Both the position numbers and the translations under genes were made by a program. A stretch of 64,000 nt of DNA. Source: an uncultured Lachnospiraceae bacterium (GTDB lineage Bacteria; Bacillota; Clostridia; Lachnospirales; Lachnospiraceae). How positions within the stretch are numbered: the stretch's first letter is position 1; every line of letters starts with the position of its first letter. Under the pieces are notes generated by a model. That model saw only the letters and a program-made list of their open reading frames with translations. It did no database searches and was not told the origin of the DNA. Shown here piece by piece: positions 1 to 8,538 of this stretch. The stretch is from the NCBI GenBank assembly GCA_948688495.1, contig CAPQSW010000010.1:16789-80788 (forward strand), given 5' to 3'.

Positions 1-881
1 GAATTGGAAATGGCATAAAACTGTTTTTCAAATAAAAGCGCCACGCAGGTGCCGTGGAAAGAATCTGTCAGTACAAAATCACTGTTTTTTATATAGAAAA
101 TCCAGTCATTGACGTTCAAATCAGAAACCGTATATTCCGGCAGCCCCATCTTTTCCTTGTTTTTCTTAAATAAATGAGGCCAGCCGTCCAGCATGACAAC
201 AACTTCCTTGTCTAATTTTTCTGCCAGCCAAAGCAGCGCCTCTGTCTTTTCCGGCGTAGGATCTAACACATATGCCGCGATGTACCCTTCTTTTTTCTCC
301 CGACAGGATTCCCCGGCTATTTCGTCCAGACGTTCTGTCTGACACAGCAATATGGGGTCCAATACATGTTGTGCCTCAACGCCAAAAAGCTTTTCACACA
401 TATTGACATTTATTTCTTCCCTGACAGAAATATAATTCATCCTGCGCATACAGGAAAGCGCTTTCCATGCATAGGCCCAGGGCGCCAAAAAACAATCTGC
501 GCCAAAGGATGTGGCATATGCCACTTTATTTTTATCCTCCTTTACAAAATCCAGAAAGTAACTGTGCCCGAATAGTTTTGTAATGTCATATTTCCAGATC
601 TGGTCTGATCCCAGCAAAAAGGCGTCACATATCTCATTCAGCTCAGCGATTTCTTCCACATTGTAAGCTTTACTGATATTATAATGCTTTCTTGCAAACT
701 TCATGGCATGTCTTTTTTCCATCCGCTTTTCATTAAATGGCTCTATCCACGGCCGGTGTATCATAAGAACGCTCTTGTCCATATCCCTTATCACACAATA
801 AAGGGAATAATAGGTTGCGATACTGCCGTAATTGCACCCATACCAGACGCCTAGGATACCAACATCATATTTTTCATCCAT
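1..881 (-). CDS. Polysaccharide pyruvyl transferase family protein (3' part cut by window edge)
   Basis: The reading frame is open to the window edge, so about 293 N-terminal residues are visible. The start ATG at 881 is preceded by AAAGGAG. The N-terminus has the family pattern GVWYGCNYGSIATYY, followed by FLLGSDQIW and, near the edge, FVLTDSFHGTCVALLF, where SFHG carries the conserved histidine. Family members transfer pyruvate from phosphoenolpyruvate to sugars as a ketal, or are GT-B-fold relatives. The gene begins 32 bases after the fusion gene that ends at 914 and is clearly co-transcribed. It is closely similar in layout to the first domain of that neighbour, so the two are probably paralogues. 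The acceptor sugar cannot be told. Confidence 0.85.
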   Translation of the reverse strand, partial: MDEKYDVGILGVWYGCNYGSIATYYSLYCVIRDMDKSVLMIHRPWIEPFNEKRMEKRHAMKFARKHYNISKAYNVEEIAELNEICDAFLLGSDQIWKYDITKLFGHSYFLDFVKEDKNKVAYATSFGADCFLAPWAYAWKALSCMRRMNYISVREEINVNMCEKLFGVEAQHVLDPILLCQTERLDEIAGESCREKKEGYIAAYVLDPTPEKTEALLWLAEKLDKEVVVMLDGWPHLFKKNKEKMGLPEYTVSDLNVNDWIFYIKNSDFVLTDSFHGTCVALLFEKQFYAISN

Positions 882-913
882 ATTACATATTAGCTCCTTT
901 TACATCTATCTGT

Positions 914-3900
914 CTATTTCCTGATCAGCTTCTTCACCCCTCGCTTCACGGACGGAGGAAGAACCTTTTTCAGTACTCTGATACTGCCTCTTTTTACCCG
1001 GTCGGGTATCGTATTCCCCCTGCGCCGGATGTTCCTCCATACTGTTTTAAGGGCTATGTCGAACGCCTCCTGTGCACTGGCACATTTCCTGTCTATAATT
1101 TCATGGACGTTTGCATATCCCAGGCTTTCTATCACTGACAGCTTCTTTTGTATATCCTCTGCCCCGCCAAGAATACGTTCCTCCATCCTGATATCCGATA
1201 TATGCCTCCTGACTGCTTCCTTAAGCCCATCTTCCGGTATCAGAAGCCTCTTTTCAAAAATAACCGCAAAATTTATCACATCTCTCTGGTTACTGATAAC
1301 ATATTCTGCCTGACGAATATACTGCAGCCAGTCCTCTGCCATCCGGTCCTCTGCAAGCTGCACTACAGACAGGTCATGTTTCCCTGCATACTGGTAGATT
1401 TTGTCTTCCATCCCGCTTTGGATATCCCTGCAGTCATATGCAATATATTTCCCCTGCTGCTCGCAGGCTGCATAAGCACAAAGCTCCTCATAGTAATGCT
1501 TGTCCAACAGAAATTCCTTATCAAGCCCCTTTAATGCTTTTGCAGTACTCACAAAAAACTTACTTTCCCCCAAGTATTTCCCATACACACCTATACGATC
1601 CGTAATATAACCCTGGCAGGTTTCCTGCAATGCCGAAAGCCTTCCCAGCCGTTCATGCGTACTTACCAATGGGTAATGGCGGTTTCCAAAAGTCGTCAGG
1701 CGGTATTTTAAAGGAGTTACTTTCGAAGCCATTTCCTGCGGCTGCTTTACCATAAGCACAGAATAATTTCTACTTGCAATGGTCCGATATAGGGCATAGT
1801 ACCCCAAAATCTCCCCATAAGAATCAGCATTCATCCCCAACAATGCAAAATCAAACTTATTCTGTTCACAACACTCCACGCTTTTTTCAAATGAGCAGTC
1901 TCTTAACATCCGCAAAAAACAGGTCCTTTTCGGATTATTCCGGAAAGGTCTTGCAAAAGGCTGTCCATGCGTCAGAATATGGTTAATATCAACCTCCTCT
2001 AACAGCAACAGCTTCTGCCTGATTTTATTTAGCATTTCCGTTCCTTTTTCGCTGTTGACGGTAAGGATAGAAGTCCCCTTTCCGTCCGTCAGCTTAGGAT
2101 TATATTTGTCCACTCCCCAAAAATCTCCAAGTGTAAAGTCTCCCAGCCTTGGCAGTTTGGCATAATTACAGACCTGGCACTGGGGCCTTACCGATAGACA
2201 CGGGAGGAACGCCCGGTAAAACGGATCTTCCGACCTTACCTTTCGATAAATACCGCCATCCTTATATTTTACCGTCATCTCTGTGGACCATCCAAAATAA
2301 TCCTTATCCCGGAATCCAACATAATCCACTTCCTTTTTTCCATGAATCTCCTTCAGATATTTCTGGAAAGCAACAGGAGACGGACCGCCATGGCACAACA
2401 AGTCAATGGTAAATAACTGTTCATATTCCTTGCCCAGATATCCCCTAAGTCCCGCTACCAAACATGAAGTACCCACATACAACGCTGGTTTTCCATCGTC
2501 CAGTACTTCTTTTATCTCCTGGAAGGTGTTTTTGGTATTGCTCTGTATATATTTTGATCCGCGCAGTGCCGGCAGTTCTTCTTTGGAATAGACCACCTTC
2601 TGGCATAACTCAAACTTATCATTAAAAGCTGCTCCGCATACCGCGCCGCCAGCTTCTAATACCTCTTCTGCCACCAGGGAGAATATCCCGCCGGAGGAAC
2701 TTACTTCGCGTATGGCATCCTCTCCATATGCCGCATAGCATTCCGGCTGCTCTCGATTGCTGTCATAAGGATGAAGGGCAGGACACACCTTCACACACTT
2801 ACCACAACGGATGCATGTTTCTTCATCTACTTCAGGATACAAAATCCCTTCTTCGTCATACTCCATATGAATGGCATTTACAGGGCATATCTGGCTGCAT
2901 GCACCACACCCGCAGCATTCTTTTTTACTGACACAGTCCTTTACCGTAACTACCTGCTTTTTCTCACTGGCAAGCGCGTCCTTCAGCCATTTCAGGGAAC
3001 GTTTCCGCTCCATTTTAAATATCTCATCTATCCTGCTAAAATCCATATTAGAAAGAAGCTTCTCATCCTTCTGTATCTGCCCTGCGTCATAGACATAGCG
3101 ATCCCTGATGCCCATGACATCCACCAGCGACTCGAATCTTGCAATTCCCCGCTGCCTATTGGCAATGGCGATAAATGGACGGTGGAAAATTAAAGAGAAG
3201 CTGACACCATGGCAGGAATCTGTAACCACAAATTCTGCATGTTTGATATACCACAGCCACGTAGAGGTCTCCAGTGTCTCTTCAATAATATTGGGCATAT
3301 CTAAAATTTTTATACATTCCTTTTTGTTTCCCCTGGCGTCGATAATAGTGATCAGCTTGAGCTTCTTCTTTTCTGCCACATAGAGCAATGCCTCCCGGAT
3401 TTCCGGCGTCGGGTCTAAAATATAGGCAAGCATGAATTTCTCATCTTCTTCTGCCTTGCTGTCTTTTAGAATCTCCTCATACTCCTCCCTTTCAAGAAGA
3501 AAGACGGGATCTGCGACCTGCGTGCCCTCTATGCCAAACTCATTCTTTAACACCCGTACAGCGCTTGCCTCCCTCACAGAGATTGCATCAAATCTGTGGA
3601 ACAGCTTTGTAACGATTGGCTGCTTTTCTATCGGGGTAAACGATACATCGTGTCCAAAGGAAGACGCGTAAGAAAGCTTTTTCTTGTCATCTTCCACATA
3701 ATCAAAATAATTATTCAGACCAAAACTACTGGCTATCCCATAATTCCATACCTGGTCGCAGCCCATAAGAAACATGTCACAATAACGGTTCAAAAGTTTC
3801 ATTTCATCAGCCCACAAAGCAGGGGCAATGTTTTCGTAGTATTTTTCCGCAAAACTCTTGGCATGGCACTCAGCGTCTATCTCCAAATCAAATTTTCTCA

Positions 3901-4084
3901 CGCGCAATTTATGGATCATTAATACAGAGTATCCCAATTTCGTCAACGTCTGATAAAGCGCATAATAAGTAAGGAGGCTACCATAATTTTTCCCATACCA
4001 GACCCCGGACACCCCAATATCGAAATGCTTTCCTTCTAATTCTTTGATGATCCCTTCCATTTCCTGCCCATTATTATTTTCCAT
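914..4084 (-). CDS. Fusion: polysaccharide pyruvyl transferase + 2x[4Fe-4S] ferredoxin/F420-dehydrogenase beta + degenerate pyruvyl-transferase-like domain
   Basis: This 1056-residue protein has three parts. Residues ~20-375 form a pyruvyl transferase domain (GVWYGKNYGSLLTYYAL, FLMGCDQVW, TDSCHGVSFSLIF). Residues ~385-440 hold two [4Fe-4S] motifs of the CxxCxxCxxxCP type (CCGCGACSQICP and CIRCGKCVKVCP). Residues ~445-705 resemble the F420 hydrogenase/dehydrogenase beta C-terminal domain (SSSGGIFS, GTSCLVAGL, LLCHGGPSP, GDFTLGDFWG). A third part, ~745-1010, starts like a pyruvyl transferase (YGEILGYYALYRTI) but lacks the central GCDQVW block and has SNQRDV where the SCHG motif is expected. The last ~40 residues are strongly basic and may touch the membrane. 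Ferredoxin/FrhB-like proteins beside pyruvyl transferases are common in gut anaerobe capsule loci. F420 itself is not expected here, so a flavin-type role is an inference. SD TAGGAG precedes the ATG. Confidence 0.88.
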   Translation of the reverse strand: MENNNGQEMEGIIKELEGKHFDIGVSGVWYGKNYGSLLTYYALYQTLTKLGYSVLMIHKLRVRKFDLEIDAECHAKSFAEKYYENIAPALWADEMKLLNRYCDMFLMGCDQVWNYGIASSFGLNNYFDYVEDDKKKLSYASSFGHDVSFTPIEKQPIVTKLFHRFDAISVREASAVRVLKNEFGIEGTQVADPVFLLEREEYEEILKDSKAEEDEKFMLAYILDPTPEIREALLYVAEKKKLKLITIIDARGNKKECIKILDMPNIIEETLETSTWLWYIKHAEFVVTDSCHGVSFSLIFHRPFIAIANRQRGIARFESLVDVMGIRDRYVYDAGQIQKDEKLLSNMDFSRIDEIFKMERKRSLKWLKDALASEKKQVVTVKDCVSKKECCGCGACSQICPVNAIHMEYDEEGILYPEVDEETCIRCGKCVKVCPALHPYDSNREQPECYAAYGEDAIREVSSSGGIFSLVAEEVLEAGGAVCGAAFNDKFELCQKVVYSKEELPALRGSKYIQSNTKNTFQEIKEVLDDGKPALYVGTSCLVAGLRGYLGKEYEQLFTIDLLCHGGPSPVAFQKYLKEIHGKKEVDYVGFRDKDYFGWSTEMTVKYKDGGIYRKVRSEDPFYRAFLPCLSVRPQCQVCNYAKLPRLGDFTLGDFWGVDKYNPKLTDGKGTSILTVNSEKGTEMLNKIRQKLLLLEEVDINHILTHGQPFARPFRNNPKRTCFLRMLRDCSFEKSVECCEQNKFDFALLGMNADSYGEILGYYALYRTIASRNYSVLMVKQPQEMASKVTPLKYRLTTFGNRHYPLVSTHERLGRLSALQETCQGYITDRIGVYGKYLGESKFFVSTAKALKGLDKEFLLDKHYYEELCAYAACEQQGKYIAYDCRDIQSGMEDKIYQYAGKHDLSVVQLAEDRMAEDWLQYIRQAEYVISNQRDVINFAVIFEKRLLIPEDGLKEAVRRHISDIRMEERILGGAEDIQKKLSVIESLGYANVHEIIDRKCASAQEAFDIALKTVWRNIRRRGNTIPDRVKRGSIRVLKKVLPPSVKRGVKKLIRK

Positions 4085-4096
4085 GTTTTTCTCCTA

Positions 4097-5956
4097 TCAT
4101 AATCCCAGATATTTTTCCCAGAATTTCGTGCTTACCAGTTCTTTGTACCTGTCATGGTAGCTCTTTGCCGCAGCGTCGTATTTTTCATCTATCAATTTTA
4201 AAGCAGCATCCAGTTTTCTCTTACACTCCCAGAACTGCTTCTTGTCACGTTCCAGATACAGACCGTTTCCATAGCTGTCAACGACAATCGTCCTTGGTCT
4301 GCGGTATAAAATGTGAACATTTCCATAAGGCTCAGAGATAACGACTTTACGTCCTTTCGGTGGGAAGAAGCATCCATTTGCCGTCAATATGTGAAACCTG
4401 CGCCTAAGACGCCCCGGATTTTTAAATCCTCTCTCCCGTGCCTCCAACTGCTCTTTTGTCAATCCCTCAAAACCAACCCATTCCTCTATGGGCTTTGCCT
4501 TATAATTCATGGCAAACAGCTCCTGATGCAGCAAAAAGGCATCCGTGTCAAGAAGCCAGTCGATCCCCTTACAGAAATCTTCCACTGCCTTTACATTATA
4601 ATCTACATATTTGTAACGGTATTTTCCTATATTGCCCCATACCCATTTGGAGAAGAATTTCTTAAAATCTTCCTTCGTATATTCCGGACAGTGGATGGCA
4701 TTTGTGATACAGTGATTGCGGATATCATAGTAATCCAGCGGCCCTGGCATCTTTCCTGCGAATGCTTCATGCCAGATACAAATCCTGTTCATATAAATAA
4801 ATCGTTCTTTTCCCGTCCGCAAACCATATTCCACATCATCCCTGTGGATAAAAATAGGCAGCGGCAGGTTATTCTCATCAATCTCCTGAAGCGGAATACA
4901 GCAGTACCACCAGCCCTGGTACTCTACGGTCTCATCCTCCTGCTCACTATCCAACACTTCCCTTAACAAACGTATATCCCGGTTATTTTTCAATGCCACA
5001 ATGTTGCCCGCATTCCACTGTGCGCCTACCTCAAACTGCACAAAAGGCGCCCCCAGGACTAATAATTTGCCTCCTATCGTATATCCAAAATACTCTGGTT
5101 TTAAATAGGCGAGCAGGAGATAATTCGCCTCTATGGCAGCGGAACTGATGGTTGCATCATCATCCATCAGCAGCACATGGGTGAATCCTTGATCCTTCGC
5201 CCGCCTCTGTGTCTCTATGATTCCGCGGGTAAATCCGCCTACTCCGCCCAGATTCGCATTCTTGTCTACCGTTATATTCTGCTGGGTATCCACAATCCCA
5301 TCCAATGAGGAGGCATTATCGGAAATATGCACCCACACCCTGCCATAACAGGGGGAATCCTCATTCTCCAGAATATCACGCTTTAAAATCTCCATATTCC
5401 TGGCAACATACTGCTCACGCTTAAACGTGCATATATCAATTGCAAGCTTCACTTCCTGCGTGGGACTAAGCTCGTTTGTCCCATAGAACCCAGAGTACAG
5501 CATACTCCCGCCCTGCAAAGCCTCCAAAACAATATAAAAGATTCCTTCGTCACGCAAAGCGCCAAATTCTTCCGTCACCTCGAGCGGCCCATCCGTATGA
5601 ATCTCCCGCTCCAAAATCAACTTCTCCTCAACCTCACCATCTTTAAGGCTAGAATGCATCAATTGAAGTTTAAAATGCCCCTCCAAATCCAGGGTGATAC
5701 TGGCCTGCTCTATGACGGTATACTTCTTCCATTTTCCACAGGAAAAACCGTTCTGGAAAGTATCAAAACTCGCCTGCCCGCCTTCCCTGAAATAAATTCC
5801 TTCTATTCCATATGAGAGAAATGAAGCCTCCTCCATGCGCGCGTATAATTCCTCCGTTACCAGCCTTTTCCTTCGGATATTTTCTTCCGTAACGTATAGT
5901 GGGAGCAAAATATTTTCCCGGGTAACATCGCGCAGAATTAACTGTTGTAATCTCAT
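4097..5956 (-). CDS. Galactofuranosyltransferase GlfT2-like glycosyltransferase (GT2)
   Basis: The 619-residue protein has a ~170-residue beta-rich N-terminal part, then a GT2 catalytic domain with VWVHISDNASSL, a conserved GGxGGFTRG segment, and MDDDATIS (DDD metal/nucleotide-binding motif, ~residue 265). Further on IHRDDVEYGLR and WHEAFAGK match the GlfT2-type layout, where an HxxD-like and a Trp-His region form the acceptor site. GlfT2 polymerises galactofuranose from UDP-Galf in mycobacteria. No UDP-galactopyranose mutase gene is in the window, so the donor is uncertain. It starts with AAAGGAG eight bases before ATG and lies 12 bases from its upstream ABC ATPase. It likely acts in the cytosol at the membrane. 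Confidence 0.8.
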   Translation of the reverse strand: MRLQQLILRDVTRENILLPLYVTEENIRRKRLVTEELYARMEEASFLSYGIEGIYFREGGQASFDTFQNGFSCGKWKKYTVIEQASITLDLEGHFKLQLMHSSLKDGEVEEKLILEREIHTDGPLEVTEEFGALRDEGIFYIVLEALQGGSMLYSGFYGTNELSPTQEVKLAIDICTFKREQYVARNMEILKRDILENEDSPCYGRVWVHISDNASSLDGIVDTQQNITVDKNANLGGVGGFTRGIIETQRRAKDQGFTHVLLMDDDATISSAAIEANYLLLAYLKPEYFGYTIGGKLLVLGAPFVQFEVGAQWNAGNIVALKNNRDIRLLREVLDSEQEDETVEYQGWWYCCIPLQEIDENNLPLPIFIHRDDVEYGLRTGKERFIYMNRICIWHEAFAGKMPGPLDYYDIRNHCITNAIHCPEYTKEDFKKFFSKWVWGNIGKYRYKYVDYNVKAVEDFCKGIDWLLDTDAFLLHQELFAMNYKAKPIEEWVGFEGLTKEQLEARERGFKNPGRLRRRFHILTANGCFFPPKGRKVVISEPYGNVHILYRRPRTIVVDSYGNGLYLERDKKQFWECKRKLDAALKLIDEKYDAAAKSYHDRYKELVSTKFWEKYLGL

Positions 5957-5968
5957 CTTCTTTCTCCT

Positions 5969-6724
5969 TTAATCTTCCATCGTCAGTCCCTGTGATTCCA
6001 TATATTTCTCACAGACTTCCTCTACCCGGCCCTGCATCACAGCATGTCCTTTGTCAATCCACAAAGCATGCGTACAAAGCTTTAACACCGACTTAATATT
6101 ATGCGAAACGTAGAGCAGCGTGGTATCATTTTCCAACAGCTCCGTCATCCTCTGGTTGCACTTTTTCTTAAATTTGGCATCCCCCACCGACAGCACCTCA
6201 TCGACAATCAGAATATCGGGGTTTACCACTGTGGCAACGGAAAACCCAAGTCTCGCCTTCATACCGGAAGAATAATTTTTGATGGGTGAATCCAGAAAAT
6301 TGCGGATATCCGCAAATTCCACAATCTCATCAAAATGTTCTTCCATAAACTGTCTGGAGTACCCAAGGACAGCGCCATTGAGGTAGATATTCTCCCTTGC
6401 CGTCAGATTGGAGTCAAAGCCTGCCCCCAACTCAATCAGAGGGGCAATCGTCCCACTGGTAGTAATCTTCCCTTTATAGGGTTTCATAATTCCTGCAATC
6501 GCTTTGAGCATGGTGCTTTTTCCAGAACCGTTGGTGCCAATCAGCCCCCATCCTTCTCCTTTCCCTACCTGGAAAGTAATATCCTGAAGCGCCAGAAACT
6601 CCTGAAACATCAATTCCCTCTTGATGAATTTAATGGCATAATCCTTGAGGTTATCTATCTTCTGCGTCGCTTTATTAAAGCGTATTGTCACATGGTCAAC
6701 GTCAATCATTATTCTTTCTTCCAT
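5969..6724 (-). CDS. Polysaccharide ABC exporter, ATP-binding subunit (Wzt/TagH type, no C-terminal extension)
   Basis: This ATPase has Walker A GTNGSGKST (~residue 60), the signature SSGMKARLG (~150) and Walker B ILIVDEVLSVGD (~170). The spacing and the LIELGAGFD segment are typical of the Wzt/TagH family, which powers export of lipid-linked polysaccharide. It stops soon after the ATPase fold and so lacks the carbohydrate-binding tail seen in the paralogue at 22688-23959. A GTG at 6733 is in frame, but the ATG at 6724 has a better placed AGGGTG in front of it, so I prefer 6724; the ATG at 6709 is also possible. The gene sits directly after its permease. Confidence 0.88.
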   Translation of the reverse strand: MEERIMIDVDHVTIRFNKATQKIDNLKDYAIKFIKRELMFQEFLALQDITFQVGKGEGWGLIGTNGSGKSTMLKAIAGIMKPYKGKITTSGTIAPLIELGAGFDSNLTARENIYLNGAVLGYSRQFMEEHFDEIVEFADIRNFLDSPIKNYSSGMKARLGFSVATVVNPDILIVDEVLSVGDAKFKKKCNQRMTELLENDTTLLYVSHNIKSVLKLCTHALWIDKGHAVMQGRVEEVCEKYMESQGLTMED

Positions 6725-6734
6725 ACTAATCACC

Positions 6735-7535
6735 CTATATATATAAAATAAATTTATCCTGTGACTTTTTAAAGAAAAAAAGCCCTATTGCAAAGGTAAG
6801 CAATGATATGATGCATCCGCCCGCAAAAACCTGGAGATCCGGCAGACAGCCTTCATACACAAAGCATCGAAACTGCTTCACATAATAATAGGCTGGATTT
6901 AGGTACTCAATGATATACCGCACCGTGCCGTGCATCTGCTCTACGGAGTAAAAGATAGGCGTAATATACATCCATGCAGTGGTAAAGGCTTTATAAATAT
7001 ATTGAACATCCCGGAAAAACACATTGGCCTGAGCAAGGAAAAAGCCCAACCCGCAGCAAAATATATAAAGCTGTATCAGCACAACCGGGAACAGAAGAAA
7101 ATACCATGTGAACGGTGAACCGGTAAACACCATGACAAGCAGCAGCGCGCCCATAGAAAACACCATATTCACAAGTCCGCTGGTAACTTTCGACAATGTA
7201 AAAACGTATTTGGGCACATACACCTTCTTGAGTAACGACGCATTGCCAACAATGGAGCGCATCGCGTCATTCGTCGAACCTGTGATGAACTCGAACACCG
7301 TCCTGCCTGAGATAAGATAAACCGCGTAATTCTTAATATCGCCACTGCGGTCAAAAAGATTTGAGAAAACCGCTACCATGACAAGCATAATCAGAAGCGG
7401 GTTTAGAATACTCCACAGATACCCCAGCAGGCTTCTGCGGTATTTCAGCTTCAAATCCCTGACTACCAGCTGTTTCATCAATTCTGAATATCGAATAAAG
7501 GTCTCTATCCTAATCTTCGTCTTCCCTTTGTCCAT
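6735..7535 (-). CDS. Polysaccharide ABC exporter, permease subunit (Wzm/TagG, ABC-2 type)
   Basis: The 266-residue protein begins with a short cytoplasmic segment (VVRDLKLKYRRSLLGYLWSI) typical of ABC-2 polysaccharide permeases, followed by about six membrane helices. The motif YRRSLLGYLWSILNPLL is the family hallmark. It pairs with the ATPase that follows it to form a transporter for an undecaprenyl-linked glycan or teichoic-type polymer. It starts one base after the stop of the preceding glycosyltransferase, so translation is probably coupled. A second Wzm is encoded at 23993-24820; the two are clearly different in sequence. Confidence 0.9.
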   Translation of the reverse strand: MDKGKTKIRIETFIRYSELMKQLVVRDLKLKYRRSLLGYLWSILNPLLIMLVMVAVFSNLFDRSGDIKNYAVYLISGRTVFEFITGSTNDAMRSIVGNASLLKKVYVPKYVFTLSKVTSGLVNMVFSMGALLLVMVFTGSPFTWYFLLFPVVLIQLYIFCCGLGFFLAQANVFFRDVQYIYKAFTTAWMYITPIFYSVEQMHGTVRYIIEYLNPAYYYVKQFRCFVYEGCLPDLQVFAGGCIISLLTFAIGLFFFKKSQDKFILYI

Positions 7536-7536
7536 G

Positions 7537-8535
7537 CTAACTTAACCTTTCTTTCCAATAGTATGCCGCCCTTGCTGCCATATAGAGTCTGTAATGGCTG
7601 CGCCTAAGCAGCAAAACGGCCTTATTGCCCACCGCATGGTAAACCGCCGGATAATTCATTTTCATCGTATCCTCAAATGCCTCTATTTCCCTTCGGTTGT
7701 CCCTGCTATAAGGCTGGCTTAGAAATATTTTAATCCTGCTGGCTGCCATACGCCCCAGCACGTGCTCCATATACCTCAGCTTTTCCGGTTGCAGCTTTGA
7801 CGCCCACTGGCTGTAAAATTCCAATACACGTCTAAGCACCCGGTCATAATCACTGGCATTTTGTTTCATTCTCTGGATATTCATACTCTGCCCCGGCAGA
7901 CCTACCCTGTACTGGTATACAAAAATATCTAAAAATGTTATTGTCTCAATCTGGGGAATCGGGAAAAGCACGTATTCCATATCCACATAAAAACAGTGTT
8001 CATCAATCTTTGGAATATTTCTCAAAAGCTCTGTTTTTATCGTATATCCATGCATTTTTAGAAAAAAATTATTCTTTAATTCTGAGAAATGATATTCCCT
8101 TTCATACTCCACTCCAGGGAAAGGCTTCGGAAATTCAACGGTTTTCCTGCCACTGTTATTATCTACATGGTAAAAATTGGTATAAACAATATCTGAAGTA
8201 CAGCTTTCCAGATATCCCAGCAGCTCGTCCAATGCTTCCGGTTCCACCCAGTCGTCGCTGTCCAAAACTTTAAAGTATTTTCCTGCCGCCTCCAAAATTC
8301 CACGGTTAATCGCAGAGCCATGACCGCCATTTTCCTTATTGATAAGACGAAATACCCCTGGATACCTTTCGGTATATCCGCGGGCAATGTCCGCAGAATT
8401 ATCCGTAGAACCATCGTTTATGAGGAGTACTTCCATTTTCCCCTTTGTGTCCCTCTTACATAAGGAATCCAAACACTGACTCAGGTACTTCTCAACATTA
8501 TAGGTCGGAACTATAACGCTCAACAGCTTCTCCAT
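7537..8535 (-). CDS. GT2 glycosyltransferase
   Basis: The 332-residue protein opens with the GT2 pattern LLSVIVPTYNVEKYL, then LINDGSTDNS (nucleotide-sugar binding, ~residue 40) and VLDSDDWVEPEAL (DxD metal site, ~95). The C-terminal third is alpha-rich and basic, with no membrane segment. It is a cytosolic enzyme adding one sugar to a lipid-linked intermediate; donor and linkage cannot be read from sequence. An upstream GGAGG lies ten bases before the ATG. It sits between another GT2 and the second ABC exporter pair, in one transcription unit. Confidence 0.88.
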   Translation of the reverse strand: MEKLLSVIVPTYNVEKYLSQCLDSLCKRDTKGKMEVLLINDGSTDNSADIARGYTERYPGVFRLINKENGGHGSAINRGILEAAGKYFKVLDSDDWVEPEALDELLGYLESCTSDIVYTNFYHVDNNSGRKTVEFPKPFPGVEYEREYHFSELKNNFFLKMHGYTIKTELLRNIPKIDEHCFYVDMEYVLFPIPQIETITFLDIFVYQYRVGLPGQSMNIQRMKQNASDYDRVLRRVLEFYSQWASKLQPEKLRYMEHVLGRMAASRIKIFLSQPYSRDNRREIEAFEDTMKMNYPAVYHAVGNKAVLLLRRSHYRLYMAARAAYYWKERLS

Positions 8536-8538
8536 CCT

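Noticed and set aside
815..4966. Several plus-strand open frames (100-217 codons) opposite the pyruvyl transferase and GlfT2-like genes
   Set aside because: They lie on the opposite strand of strong genes, lack ribosome sites and show no family motifs; they are by-products of codon bias.
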